From NCBI GenBank assembly GCA_015680685.1, contig MNCI01011813.1:72149-136148 (forward strand): 64,000 bases of DNA, read 5' to 3'. Position 1 is the stretch's first letter; each line of letters opens with the position of its first letter. The notes beneath the pieces were generated by a model, which made no database searches, was not told the origin of the DNA, and worked only from the letters and a program-made list of their open reading frames with translations. Shown in pieces: positions 9,600-22,028 of this stretch. Source of the DNA: Gnetum montanum (taxonomy: Eukaryota; Streptophyta; Gnetopsida; Gnetales; Gnetaceae). Made by a program: the position numbers and the translations under genes.

Positions 9600-11872
9600 T
9601 TGTCACTACTTAGCTAAAAATGGTTGGATTAGCTAAGCGGGCTTTTAGTTCTACAACTTTGACAACCAACTATTAATTTTTAGTTGTGGCTATCTCAAGT
9701 TGGGCATTGGTAATGATGAGCTTACCCTTAGTGTCTAGTAGCTCCAACTAGATAGTAGTGATGTTATCTATAAGATCAAAGATCTCTCGAAGTGGTTTCC
9801 TAGTTACCACCAATTGGTCCAACACCTTTTCATGTTGGGCTATGCTTAGCATCCTACTACCTACTCCTTTGGATGTATGTGTAGTAATTTCTATCATGGT
9901 AGCTATAGGAGAATTCAAGGACTTTTCCACATGATTAGCCATCACCTCTATCATTGTTTCTTATCCATGATGTTGCATCATTGGGACAATCATCCCCTCA
10001 CCCTCCTCCAAGTGCACTACAAAAGTGGTGAAGTTCCTAGATATCTCTAGGATTTGTTGCTATCTAGGGATGGTCATTATTACTTCTTGGGTAATTAGAT
10101 TTGACTTTGTGAGTAGCTACATTCTTTGTGCTAAAAATAGTAGTGTAGTCTTCTCTAACTAGCTTATTGTTTGGGTTACTTCATTTAGATAGCTCAAATT
10201 TGGTCAGTAGAATGAAGGTTTCCCACCACTTGGTCCCTCCTAATGTTGCTAAAGGAGTTACTAAAGAAGATTCTTCATGTGATCAATTACAACACAAGCC
10301 TTCTACATTGTCTCTTGCGTAGTTGATGGGGGTGGTGGCCACTTGTCTTCTTGTAACTGGGTAGATGCCTTATCTTTCATCATCTCATACTAGGATGTAG
10401 CAGGAGCATGATGAAGAATGTCATTGGTATAACAGACTATCCCTCCCCTTCTGCAAAGTTTTCTAATGAGGCAAAGAAAGGAAAGTATCTTCCTCCCACG
10501 CTCATTTTCTTTGAACCTTTTCTAAATCTTTAGGAATATAAGTTATGGAAGGTTGACTAGGAATTTACTTCTTAAAGTGACACACACATGAGCAAAGAAG
10601 GTTTTGATCTTACTCAACCTCACCATTGGATTTAGATGATGGGCCACCATCTAGAAATAGGTCCTCTCTACCTTGTTGAGTGCATTATGCTCCTTACAGT
10701 TCACTCCATAGCATCGTTGGAACAATTTTAACATCTTGGTCCACCTATGTTGAAATCTCTACCAAAGCTACCATAGTATCAAGTAACCTAAGGGCCTCTA
10801 AAATGGACTCAGTCAAATAGGACATATTGATGTCCTTGATCTTGACCATAGCATCTATTTTTTTATTATTTCAAAAGAGTTATGTCTCTCCCATGTACCA
10901 CTCTCCACTAGAAGTAAGGATAGGCCATATGGAAAAGGCTTAAAACTACATTTTCACCTCTTTTAGTGCTAATTCAAAGAAGGGACCAAAGTTAAGTTCT
11001 TGAAGAATTGCAATTTGGACCTTCTTAGTGAAAATTTATCTTAAGAAAGTGTCATCTTTGCATTCCCAAATGATGCTGCTACATAACAAAAGTGATGCCT
11101 CTTCATTAGAAGTGTTATCATTGTTGTAAGAAGATCTAAAAAGGTAGTTGTAATTAAGATCCAAAAGGGTATGTTGTAATAATGAACATGTCTCTTGAGG
11201 TAACCTTTGATGGTTAGACATAAGGCATTTATACTTGGGCTTAGAGTTTGTGCCAGCATCAAGTGGTGGAGCCGGTATAGGTAAGTCATGGGAGTTGGGT
11301 GAAGTAGGAGAGGAAGTGCACTAGCCATCCCTTCTAGCTAGGTAATAGGATTAACCATGGTGGAAATGCTATATTTCCTCTAAGGAATAGATGCCAAAGG
11401 AAGAGAAACCTAAGGAACACTTTCAGAGCATGATCTAGATATACTATTCCATATTGATAAAGCATTCTTTTCTTTCTATTTCTACAATTTCTCTATTATT
11501 TTCTTTATGCATAATGTCGAATGTTACATATATTTGATGTTTAGTATATTATATTCTTATGCATAATGTCTAATATAATATATATTTGACATCTGCCATG
11601 ACATTTGAGAATAAGATGTCATAGCAGGCCTTGGTCAAGATGACTTCCAAGTTCAATTGAAGAACTAATAGCTCATCTCGCCTAGATTGGCCTCTCTCTA
11701 CTATGGAAATCTAATGGAAAAATTTCACTTTGGGCTTATTCTAAAGAGGTTCCATTGCATGTGTTTTTGCCTCTTCTTCTCTGGATGGTTGTAGTTGCTA
11801 GCCCCTTCCCCCTCATGGTTGCTTCTCCAATGGATGGGATGGTTCTCCTTCTGGTATTCTTTTTGATGTCAT
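9600..11872 (-). pseudogene. ATH2 accessory ORF (globular plus coiled-coil protein)
   Basis: An ATG at 11872 follows AATCATAG, a splice-acceptor-like end. The first part is basic (MTSKRIPEGEPSHPLEKQP). A middle segment containing CYGVNCKEHNALNK and MVAHHLNPMVRLSKI is collinear with ATH4 (CYGIDYKEFDML, LAFHLNPMMRPRKI) and ATH3 (AYGRDKTFGELM, GTYHLFPTKGLKRI). The C-terminal part at 9748-9870 reads QHEKVLDQLVV, PLREIFDLIDNITTIW and TKGKLII, matching ATH3 and ATH4 in the same order and followed by a heptad-like tail. Stops and shifts abound. The function is unknown; the position matches the env-like ORF of Athila elements, but no signal peptide or membrane segment stands out. Confidence 0.65.
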
Positions 11873-12156
11873 CTATGATTATAAACATAGCCAAGGATTA
11901 GCATTTTATGTATAACTAGTAACACTTTGATACCTTATCTCATTAGTTAGTTACACTTATACTAAGTTGTGATCATGATAGATTCATTATTTTAATATTA
12001 TTTTATTAGAATAGCTACCCAAGTTTGTTGATGAGGTTTAACTTAGATGATTTTGGATATTTAATATTATTTTAGTAGTTAAACCATGTGGAAGTTAGAA
12101 AAATTTTCTATCAAAAACCATTGGTTTTTGGTCCCCACAATGTAAAGCTGACCAAC
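11873..12156 (-). other. ATH2 leader intron of the second transcription unit
   Basis: On the minus strand a GTTGGTCAGC donor-like site near 12156 is followed about 283 bases later by AATCATAG and the ATG. The upstream words TTCTTCAACCCTATAGCTA and the intronic TTTTTGATAGAAAATTTTT are shared with ATH4. Length and position agree with the introns of ATH3, ATH4 and ATH6. Confidence 0.5.
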
Positions 12157-12298
12157 CATAGCTATAGGGTTGAAGAATGAGAAGATTTGGATAAGCGGTT
12201 TGGAAGAGATGGGCTTTGGAAGGTGTTGAGCTCTAGAAACAACAAAAGCTCCCTTAGAATTTGAGTGTAAATATAAAACTTTGCTAAGTGTTGATGCA

Positions 12299-12306
12299 TA
12301 TTTATA
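12299..12306 (-). promoter_or_regulatory. ATH2 internal TATA box
   Basis: The minus-strand sequence TATAAATA lies about 150 bp before the leader-intron donor and about 430 bp before the accessory ATG, the same spacing plan as in ATH3 and ATH4. Confidence 0.6.
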
Positions 12307-12309
12307 GTA

Positions 12310-13848
12310 TTTCTATGTTGTGTTAATGGGAATGTGTCAATAGGGATGCATTAATGTAGCTGAAAATCAAAATTTTTCACATTAAAAAACTAAGGAAAAA
12401 TAAAGAGTTCTTATAGAAAATTGAAGTTCAAAGGAAGCTAAAAAATGCCTAGAATAATGGGGTATGTGTGAAGAGGGATTGGAATATGTGGAAAATGGAG
12501 ATTCTTAGAAGATTTACATGTCAAGAAATGTTAAACTAGATGTATCATAGTGGAAAATGTAAGGTTTGAAAGCAAAATGGATAAGGGATAAGGAGTTTAG
12601 CCATTCCAACCAAGGAGTATGCAAGTGGTTCTCCCTCATAGTAGGCTTATGCCCTTAATACCCTTGCATGCCCTTAATCCAAAAATTCCATGGGCCCCAA
12701 GGATGATGAATGGTTGTAGATCATTAAAACCAAAATCACCAAAGATATCATCAAAGAGCATTGATTATTAACCAAACAAACCCATCAAGATAATCATGAG
12801 AAGAGGTAGTGAAGTGATATATGGAAAGAATAGGTGATAGAGAGAGAGAGAGAGTATAGAATGGAGTTTCACATGGTGGTCACATGAAGTCCCTTATGGA
12901 AGATGTAATTAATATGACCTAAGAAATTCCTTCTCTTAGTTCGAATCAAGACCATCCAGTTCCAGTGACTTTCCATTGACACATTAGATCATTCCATCCT
13001 CCAAGGTACAAGAACATACCTATAGACCACTCACCATTTCAAAGAAAGAAGAAAAGATAAGTAAAAAGTGAAAATGACTTTAGTTAAAGGGGTGCCTTTA
13101 GGCATGGGTAACATGTCTTTCCAACCACATAACTAGTGATTGTAGCCCATTATTATGTCTAAAGGATGTGCTTTGAATTTCCACTATTGTTTTTGTTTTT
13201 TTTTTCCCAAATAGATACTACATCATGTAAAGACATTGCTTCCTATTTATTGATCGATGGAGGAATGGTGAGAAATCCATGAAAATACTTATGCGACTCT
13301 AGATGATAGGAAAGAAGAAAAGTGACAAATCCCCTTGAAGTCACATCCTTATCCATCCACTTAATTCATTCCAAGTTTGGAAAGTATCAAGGTCATTGAT
13401 TTATTTTAAGTTATTATTAAGAAGGAACCTTGTATTTCCAAAACAAGGAAATACCATAGTGGTGTGTATAATGGTGGATGATGTGGACTCACTGCTTGTT
13501 ATCATGAAAAGAATCAATGTTCCATTAGTAAACATCAAAATTTTAAAATAAAATCTAGTCATTTATGATCAAATAGTCAATGAAGTTTCAAACCACCATC
13601 AATTAGTAGCTGTAGTTGTCACCAAAGTCCTAATGGAAATAAAGAAAAATAAATAAAAGTAAAAAAATTTCAAATAAAAAAAGATAAAGAAAAATATAGA
13701 AAAAATTCTAAAATACCCAAGAAAATGAAAAATGTACTAAAGACGATGTAAAATAAAAAGTTAAAAACTAAGAAGACATTTTGTAGAATCTCAACATGGA
13801 TGGCCATCTTCCCCACGACTAAGTTTACCCCACGACTAAGTTTAAAGT
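12310..13848 (-). other. ATH2 non-coding region between integrase and internal promoter
   Basis: This holds the conserved non-coding block at 13083-13180 (minus-strand reading), a (GA)n run near 12838-12856, and a doubled purine-tract motif at 13806-13846 (two copies of CTTAGTCGTGGGG on the minus strand). No convincing ORF was seen. Confidence 0.6.
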
Positions 13849-15060
13849 GGGAGATATGTAAAATTAAGCATTATTGAACATCTAGTGAGGCATTATTTCC
13901 ATTAGTTTCTTTCAATTCATGAAAAGGCTTTAGTTTCTAGGTGTTGACTAATAATTTTTTATTTGGACTATCAAGATGGTAGATCATCATGACCCCAAAT
14001 GGAAAGGTTTCATAGATAATGTAAGGGTCATCCCATACCATTTGAAATTTTGTATGTTGAGGTACATGCATTGGGTTCCAATAGAGCACCTTATCTCCTA
14101 GTTAAAAATTTACATTCCTAATCCTTAGGTCATGACATTATTTACTATGTGTCTTATGCACTTTTTTTGATGATAGGGCTACTAATTAATTCTCATCTAG
14201 CACATTTAGGTTCATTAATCTTTCTTTTTGTGTTAGACTCAAGTCCAAGTCAAGGTTTCATGTAGTTGAAAGTGTATGAAGTTCTACTTAGATGGGAAGT
14301 GTTGGGAATTTTCCATACACTAACACATAGGGAGAGTATTCAATAGAAAGTTTCCATGTTGAATGAAGCCCAAAGAGCATCATTGAGTTTGATGCCACAA
14401 TTCTTTCTATATTTACTAATCATGCAAGTTAGTATCTTGGTTATTTTCCTATTGGTAACTTCAGCTTAACCATTGGTTTGGGGGTGATATGGAGTGGTTA
14501 ATTAATGTGCAACCCCCAAGCATTGCATGAGCTTATGAAAAGTGACACCTATGAAATATGTACCATTATCAGAAATTAGTGTACATGGTATGCTATACCT
14601 ATTTATCACACTTTGTTGTACAAATTATGCTATTGTAGATGATGAATAATTAGTGATAGCTATAGCTTTAGCTCATTTCATACAATAGTCAATAGGTACA
14701 ATAATGTATGCCTTTCAATTAGACATAGGGGTGATGGATCCCATGAAATCAATCCTTCATAGATCAAAAGGCTACAATGATTGGATCCATTGTTGAGGTC
14801 CTTCCACACAAGTAGTTATCCCTTCATCGCATTGGCATCTATCATAAGAGTAGAAGAATTGATGAGCATCCTTGAACACTATAGGCCAATAATATCCTAC
14901 CATGAGGATCTTAATGGTTGTTCACCTCCCAACATAATGGCCCACACAAGGGCTCTCATGAACATCCTGGAGGACTCAAAGTTAATTAGCATCAAGAACA
15001 TACCATTACCAGGCCATCTACGTAAACCTTATAGAGGTTGTTATTGATCTCCATAAAATA
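13849..15060 (-). pseudogene. ATH2 integrase
   Basis: Minus-strand reading gives the zinc-finger end, then GSITPMSN and KAYIIVPIDYCMK with the first catalytic aspartate, CTLISDNGTYFIGVTF with the second, and the NRKITKIL region. The core words match ATH1 and ATH4 nearly one for one (VAIDYLTKW, LDNGTHFTGATL). The C-terminal domain follows (GDKVLYWNPMHVPQHTKFQ, where ATH1 has DKVLY-stop-NP). Scattered TAG stops destroy the frame. The plus-strand ORF at 14781-15047 is a shadow of this gene. Confidence 0.8.
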
Positions 15061-15975
15061 TTTGGCTTGGTGAAGCAGATATTATTTCTTCTTGTGGTCC
15101 TACTCCTATGGCACCTCTTGTGTGAGCTGATAGAAAACAAGGTTGCCATACTAGTTCATGCCTTTGGGATCCTATTCGTTGAAAAAATTAGCAAAGAGGA
15201 GTTCACCAAGAAGTTGATTTAATAGTGGAATCTCCTCCTCCTTGTTATCCCATATTAATTGAGACAAGTGATTAGCAAGCATATTCTCAGTTCCCTTACC
15301 ATGCATCACTATGAAATTAATCTCTTGAAGGATCACCAACCAATATGACATGGGGACTTACCATTGATTTATTCATAAGGAACTAGATAGCATTTTGATT
15401 AGTGTGCACAAACAATTTATATCTAGCACATAGTGCCTAAATTTCTCCAATGCATATACCACCACCATCAACTCCTTTTCAGTGGTGGTGTAGTTAAGTT
15501 TTGAACCCACAATGCTCTTGCTTTTATCGTGGATGTAGTATAGATGTTTGTGATCATCCATCTATGTTAGCATAGCTTCCAAGATGTATTTTGATGCATT
15601 TTTCATGATATGAAGTGATCTAAACTAGTCTGGTGCTTGTAGAATGGAAGTTTTCAAAAGCTTCTACATGAGTTGCTAAAATGCATGCTCACATTCCTTG
15701 ATCTAGATGAAAAGTGCATCTTTTTTTGTTAGCTCCACCAACAATTTGGTGATCTTTGAGAAGTCCTTGATGAAGTGCCTATAGTCACCAATGTGTCTAA
15801 GGAATGAATGCACATCTTTGATAGTCTTTGGTTGCCTGGTGATTCCTTGAATGACCCTTACTTTTTCTAGATCTATCTCAATCCTATTGGACTTGGAAAA
15901 TTTAATTGCAAGAATGGAAACCAAATTATCCTATGTGTTAGAATAGTTTTAGCCTTGAATCCTAAGGGCCTCCAA
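15061..15975 (-). pseudogene. ATH2 RT C-terminus and RNase H
   Basis: The minus strand carries the RT thumb (IDLEKVRVIQGITRQPKTIK, then FLRHIGDYRHFIKDFSKI) at 15703-15924, followed by RNase H (LNYTTTEKELMVVVYALEKF) at about 15440-15510. The TEKELMVVVYALEKF core is nearly canonical. The RT fingers and palm are missing because homology stops near 15975, beside the next LTR. The connection to integrase (15061-15360) is recognisable but broken. Confidence 0.75.
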
Positions 15976-15993
15976 AAAAAATGTTATTTAAGG

Positions 15994-17303
15994 TACCTTG
16001 GATAATTTGGTTGATTACCCAGGGACTTACAAAATGTAAATAGAAACATACATAGAAATGGAAAGGAAATCATAAATGAAAATGAAAACATAAATGGAAA
16101 TGAAATTGTAGATCCATAATGAAAATAGACATAGAAATGAAAAAATGAATTTAAACCTACATAATAATGAACTATAAATTTATTAAAATGAGAAATCAAG
16201 CAAAAGGTTCATGAAGTACATATGTATGTGTTGGATGCAAAAGAAGTTGCTTGAAAGAAGCTTGAAGTCCATTAAATATGGCAAGCTATATTCTACATCA
16301 AACTCTATGATCCAGATTCTTCTCAACTTCAATTTCCAACAACTCCTTGAAAGTTTTCACTGAAATTAGCAACTATGATTACAAATGGTATTCCACCTTT
16401 GGTGCAATGGTAACATGTGGGAGTCTCTAATGCCTAATATAAACACCGATTTACTTCCAAAGAGGTATTGCAAGGTTACAAAGACTCTTTTGGTTGCTAA
16501 GATGCCAAAAATTACTACTTATTCTTAGAAGTTGGAACTAGAATAAGGTGTTTACGTTGGGGTTTTATAGGTAATGGAATTACTATTTTTGGGCTTGTGC
16601 ATCACTATCATGATTACTAATAGATTGATGTCTAATTGCAGGTATAATGGTCATTAATTCTTAGTGTAAGTGACCATTTATAGTAAGTTTGGAATACACC
16701 ATAGACATCAAAGCCCATCCAGATACTATAAATAGTAAATAGATGTTCGTGACTATGCAGACACCATCCCAACTATATTGACCTTGGTGGACTATGATGA
16801 AGTTGCTAGAAAATGTTGTTGAATTTGATGTCTACACTAGCCATGCTACAACTATTGAAGACTTGTGGTGACAATGCTAGAATTGCTATTGGGAAATTGG
16901 AAATTGAAAAATTCCAACAATTCCAATGTTGGATCTATGTTAGGTTTTGGTGGTGATTACAGTGGGCTTTGTTGGAAAATGAAAGTCCAACATCATCTAT
17001 ATTGGGGCTAGATGGTTCTAGTGTAGTTGAGGCTATACCCCTATCAAAACCCATGAAAATGCCAAATTTGACAATCCCCAAGGCATTTTTAGCCTTTCCA
17101 AACCCAAATATAGACATGAAGTACCTTTTTCTACTTGGTAAGTGAGGAAATAGCAACTTTTGAGGCATTTTTCAGCCCCAAAAAGCTAAAGTATGTAAGA
17201 TTTCAGCTCATGGACTACAAATCTTACATTTACAATAAAATCTTACATCAAGTTGCAAAATAAAAGTTACAAGTTGGTAACATGAATTTCTTGGTGGTTT
17301 TTA
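15994..17303 (-). repeat. Ogre-type LTR, probable 3' LTR of OGR2
   Basis: The low end reads TACCTTGGAT and the high end GGTGGTTTTTA, aligning with the ends of the LTRs at 20343-22598 (CACCCTAAAT, GGTGTTTCA) and 30238-31830 (TGCCTTGGAT, GGTGTTTCA). A minus-strand TATAAAAC lies at 16562-16569, in the same context as the other LTR promoters. The sequence past the high end (CTTTGTTAATGTTTGGAGG) matches the interior flank of the 20343-22598 LTR. Ends are approximate. No coding was seen inside; the ORFs there are short and unsupported. Confidence 0.5.
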
Positions 17304-18249
17304 ATTGGCTACTCTTTGTTAATGTTTGGAGGGTTAACCCAAGAGACATTAAAAAAGAATATAAAACACCATTGTAGGTCCATCATCAATGTTCTTCCTT
17401 TGTGCTTGATTCAGTAGTGTCAAACCATGCCAAAGAGTGCTTGTTATGATGTGACAAGGTTACAAAGTTGGTAGTGAGTTCCAAATGTTAACATCATGGA
17501 TATGATATGTTACAAATGTGTTGATCAATCAATAGTTTTTTGCACTTTGCATTTTTAAGTTTTCATTGCTTAGTAATGCATTTGAGAAATCAACACCTTC
17601 AAGTCTTCTTTGGTAATTAGGCTCTCCCTTTGCATGTTTGGAGCCATTGGTTTGTCTTTTTTTTTGGATTTGTTGGCTATTCAACTTCTTGGAAATTTTC
17701 TTTTCCATTTTTTAGGATGAAATATTCATTGGTTTCAATGTCAAGGCCAAATTTGACTTGATTTTCCCATCAAATTAGATGCATTACATTTGATAGACTT
17801 GATAATGGAGCATAATGAAGGTATTTCATATGGCTACAATGCATGAATGTTGAACATAGGTCATCATTATCATTTAGGGTGAGGAAGGTTATAATTAGAC
17901 TATGGGGTTGGGCTCAATGGAAATAATGTGAAATAAGAACTCTTGGTACAATACGACAACCTTACTGAATCATTTTCATCAAGGTCACATGGTGACTTGT
18001 TGCCATAATGAGTTACACTTCTATGATGACTTTTGGACTCCATCCTAGGAGCACAACTCCAAAAGAAGAAGAAACAAGGCAAACAAAACTTGTTGCTATA
18101 ATACCATGCATAAGGCCATACATAATGATTAATAAACCAGGCTATCATAGGTCTCATATGTTACAAAGTTTAACAATTTAACTGTTGTGCAAAAATAGGT
18201 CATGCAAGCTTTCTTGTCATTGATTGTCAAGGTCATTGATGTCAACTAT
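17304..18249. other. OGR2 3' interior, nothing recognised
   Basis: Only the first 100 bp or so is alignable, to the flank beyond 22598. The rest shows no domain, array or RNA gene; the ORF at 17900-18157 on the minus strand is not supported. Confidence 0.4.
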
Positions 18250-19600
18250 TGGTTCTCACAGGCTACATGTAGTAGGACTTTAAAGAGGAATGATTGACTA
18301 GATTAGCCAACAGATTCCCATTCATATCCACTATGCTAAAGGCTCTATTGTTGTAGGCCTTAGTCATAAATAAAGATCCTTCCTAGTTGGCTGAGAATTT
18401 ATCTGCATACTCATGGATAGCTTTGAGGACCAAGCCTTCTTTCTTAATCTTGCACTTATTCAGGTTATAGTGGTGTTGTTGTTTTTTCCTCTCCTAGTAC
18501 CATTCAATTTAAGTAAGCATTCACAGTTGTTGCTCTTCCGCCAAGTCTAGGTCCATGGTGTCCAACTCTTGGTTCTTTTCATCATTGATGAAGTTTGATA
18601 AGTTTACTTGGAGAAATGGCACCTACAATTCAAGAGGCAAAACAACTTTAGAACCATAAACTAGGTTATATTGGGTTACACCAATTATAGTTTACAATGT
18701 GGTTTAGTAGGCCCAAAGTGCATGGATAAGTTGTTCATGTCACTTGCCTTTACTATTGTCCAACATCTTTTTGAGTAAGTTTATGATGGCCTTATTGCTT
18801 TCTTCAGCTTGCCTATTAACTTGGGGTTAGTATGATAACAAAAAGAAATGCTTAATGCCTAGGTTATGACAAATTTTTTCTATTTCTTAGCTACTAAATT
18901 ATGGTTTATTATCTATGACTATGGTCATAGTTATGCCAAAATGGCCTACTCTATTTTCAAATATGAATTTATAAACTTATTGAGATGTCTTCCTTAGAGG
19001 AATAGCTTCAACCCACTTTGTGAAGTATATAGCTACATTGATGATAAAGGTATGCGTTGTGGAAGACTTAGGCATTATGGGCCTAATGATATTCAAACCC
19101 CATCATTGAAATGACCAAGTTATCTAAGTGATGTGTAACTTAGTTGGTGATACAAGTATAAGGTTGCTATGTTGTTGGAAAGTGTCACAAGTCTTAACCT
19201 TCTACAAGTATCCATTTTTCATATAGGGCTAGTAATAGCCTAGTCATCTAATTTTAGCAAGGTAGTATATGTCTCTCACATACATTCTCACAAACCTACT
19301 CTAGGACTATGTGGTCTTCAATTTTACCCAAGAACACTAACAATATGTCATCTTAAGACCATCAACATAATGTGTCATCACCTATGACGATATACTATAT
19401 TGATCATTTACATACAAAATCCATTTGAGTAGCAGTTAGGTCTTGTGAAGGTTCACTATGCATGAGATAAAACTTGATATCATTATACCACTCCTTTGAA
19501 GGGGCAATATAAACTGTAGTTATGAAGGTTTCCTCAGTGCTCTACATGATTGAAATAGCATAGTACATGGTTAAGGTGGGTAACTTACTAAATACATCTA
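18250..19600 (-). pseudogene. OGR2 integrase
   Basis: The minus strand reads ENRVGHFGITMTIVIDNKP (second catalytic aspartate in a VTDNGP-type context), then ICHNLGIKHFFLLSY, NRQAEESNKAIINLLKKML with the catalytic glutamate, and further on VYGSKVVLPLELQVPFLQV. These are characteristic of the Tat/Ogre integrase core and C-terminus (GSEAVLPVE in relatives). The tail encodes GSLFMTKAYNNRAFSIVDMNG. Stops are frequent. It is a second, more decayed copy of the integrase at 24360-25470. Confidence 0.7.
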
Positions 19601-19679
19601 GCATCACATTGAGGGCTAGCATTGCATTGGCATCAACTATGGTGTTCTTAGTTTAGGGTACATGCTGAATATCAATGTT

Positions 19680-20160
19680 TATAAATTATTGTATCAATTT
19701 CTTTTCTAGGTCATAGTAAGGTTGAAAATGTTTGGTTCTACATGCATAAACCTCAATTAATTGGTTGACCACAAGTTGTAAATTACCTTTGATCATTAAG
19801 CATTTTATTCCCAAGTCATGAGCTACATCCATTCCCTTGATCAAACCCTCATAATTGGCTATATTATTGGTACATGAAAATTCAAAACAGTAAGCAAAGG
19901 GTTGGATTTCATCATATGGGAATGTTATAATAGTAGTGGCATTGGCCCCATGGGTGATTGAAGCTCCATAAAAGTGCATGACTACCTCATAGCCCTTGAA
20001 TACATTGCTAACAATGTTGATGCGTTAGCTGGGGAATTTAGGGTCTATGGTTGCCTGGTCTTCTACTAGTGAAATAGTGAGTTATATGACTATAGCTTGA
20101 CCTTTTGTTGAGGCTTGAGAGATATAATGTAGGTTAAACTTGGTTATTATGGCTTTTCAA
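19680..20160 (-). pseudogene. OGR2 second (archaeal-type) RNase H
   Basis: The open frame 19686-19979 reads MHFYGASITHGANATTIITF, then FEFSCTNNIANYEGLIKGMD and LMIKGNLQLVVNQLIEVYAC. The CTNN-x-AEYEAL-x-G and D-x-x-LV-x-Q elements mark the extra RNase H that distinguishes Tat/Ogre gypsy elements from Athila. Here the first aspartate (FDGS) has become tyrosine (FYGA) and the second (GDSQLV) has become asparagine (GNLQLV), so catalysis is lost. RT and the first RNase H are deleted upstream. Confidence 0.8.
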
Positions 20161-20342
20161 CAAGCTATATGACTACTTGTATATATATTGATCGTGATGG
20201 CTCTAAGCACATTATCTTTGCAAATGACATTGACTTGTGTAGGAACCAAAAATGTCGGTGGCTGGAACATCGAGTGGTTACCGAGCAAATAGCCTAACCT
20301 TGGATCCATGCAAGGGCCATGCTAGAGAAAATGAAAATAGGG
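20161..20342 (-). other. OGR2 deletion joint between leader and pol
   Basis: Just below the LTR at 20343 the minus strand has a leader-like stretch (TCTCTAGCATGG, resembling TGTCTAGAACATGG after the other OGR1 LTR) that passes within about 180 bp into RNase H. Gag, protease and RT are therefore missing from OGR2. Confidence 0.4.
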
Positions 20343-20895
20343 CACCCTAAATGGTCTAGTCAATCAGACAAGGACTTAGTTAGTGTACAATAATGTTTCG
20401 TGAACAATGGTGTACAATAACCTTTCATGAATGATAACAGAATATGTGATCAAGAAATAAATGGGAAAAATGCACAATAATGAAAAAATAGACGCTATAA
20501 TGAAATAAAATGGGCTTGAGTAAGAGAATGAACCACCCCAAAATCAAGGGAGTTTGCTCTTCATTTGGCTGAAAAGGTGTAGAATAGATATGCAGTATTG
20601 GACGGGCACAACTCAAAATGAAATGAAATGGTATGGTCACAACTCCCTAACTACTACTAATGGCCTACTACTAGGAACTAATGAGCTAGTGCTCACTGGG
20701 CAGAGAGAGATTTGGGAAGTGCAACTACTGGAGTTTGCTATTTGCCAACCTTCTACTTTCTAGTCTCTTTGCCAAAGCTAATCACCAAAAAGCCAAAATG
20801 CCAAAAATGCTAATCGCAAGGAAGCAAAGTGCCAAATGCTAATTCTCCAAGCCAACAATGCCAAAAGACAACCTTTTGAATGTTGTTCGTTGGGG

Positions 20896-20905
20896 TATTT
20901 ATATA
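20896..20905 (-). promoter_or_regulatory. TATA box of the OGR1 3' LTR
   Basis: TATATAAATA on the minus strand, in the context GGCTATATAAATACCCC. The other LTR has CTATAAATACCC at 38471-38478. Confidence 0.65.
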
Positions 20906-21990
20906 GCCAGATGTGGGAGAGAGATGTGGTTTGGATGCCATGTGTCCTAGGTCCCACATGGTGCAAACATGGATGTTTCATACTACTATATGGTGCTACG
21001 CTACAGTGTTACACTAGCATGCTACACTACTAATATGCTTCACTAAATGTGGAACATGCTGAGCTGTGACCATATCGTTCAAACTACATGTGCCAGAATC
21101 CAAGGAACTACCATGTTTTTGCAAAGAATGCCAACCATGAATGCAAAGTGGAGCCTGTGCTCTGGGACTACGTCTTCCTTGCTCTTGCGAGTAGGATCAA
21201 GCATAGGGACAATTTTGGGAATTAACAGGGGGTGCAAAACAAAGTAAATTTGCTCATATTTTCTATCGAAGAGATCTCAGAGTAGAAATGACCATTAGCA
21301 ACAAGTTCTAGAACTTCTAGAGATATCCTGGGGCTTCCATGCAAGTGTTACACTACCTACGCTACTTAGTGTATCGGCATTGCGTAAACACTTGCATGCT
21401 ACATTATGCTATGCTACATAGCATAGCCTCTAGTCCTGAGAGAAATATTTCCTGAGAATTGAAAACACACCTTTGAAGCCTAGATAGGCAAGCAACTTCT
21501 ATAATTGACAATCCTACTTTTCATGTTGAAAGGCCTTAGGACTTACGGAGTTCATCCTTGGGACATCTTTGGGCTATGTATCCTTGCTACGCTATGTAGC
21601 ATAGCATAGCATAGCAACCAGTGTGACATGAATCCTTGCTTGATTTGCAATGCTTTATCAAGAAACTTTGCTTGGAGCCTAGAGGCGAAGTGGAATAGGT
21701 AGCTTTGGAGGTCAGAGCATGGCCAAGTGCAATCCATTTGCTAGGAACCACTTGCCAGAGGACCTTCGTGCATTCTATCTTTACTATGTTATGTTATGCT
21801 GTGTAGCATAGCATAACATAACACCTAGTTTAAATTACATTCTAACTTAGTTTGCAAATGTTTTGTTGTGGGATGTTAGTCATGTCCCAAAGTGGTAGTA
21901 GAGTAAGCATGTTTGATGGTTGAAGCATGGGCAACTATTTTTGCTTTGTCAAACTAGTCTGAGGGACAACAATTTCATACGAGCAACCTC

Positions 21991-22028
21991 CTACGTTGTG
22001 CTATGCTATGTACCATAGCACAACGTAG
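21991..22028. repeat. 15-bp-stem hairpin in LTR U3 (copy 1)
   Basis: The arms CTACGTTGTGCTATG and CATAGCACAACGTAG pair perfectly around an 8-nt loop. The aligned hairpin in the other LTR (39558-39595) differs at three base pairs, each changed on both arms. Confidence 0.85.

Larger units (their letters stand above)
9600..15975 (-). mobile_element. ATH2: Athila-like retrotransposon, truncated at both ends
   Basis: On the minus strand the order is the RT C-terminal part, RNase H, integrase, purine tract, conserved non-coding block, internal TATA box, leader intron and accessory ORF. This is the same gene order as ATH4. It ends abruptly inside RT near 15975, beside the LTR at 15994, and within the accessory ORF near 9600. 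No LTRs of its own were found. Integrase and accessory ORF similarity to ATH3 and ATH4 supports membership. Confidence 0.8.

Noticed and set aside
14781-15047. 88-residue plus-strand ORF
   Set aside because: It is the reverse shadow of the ATH2 integrase zinc-binding region; similar shadows occur at 58311-58547 and 63488-63703.
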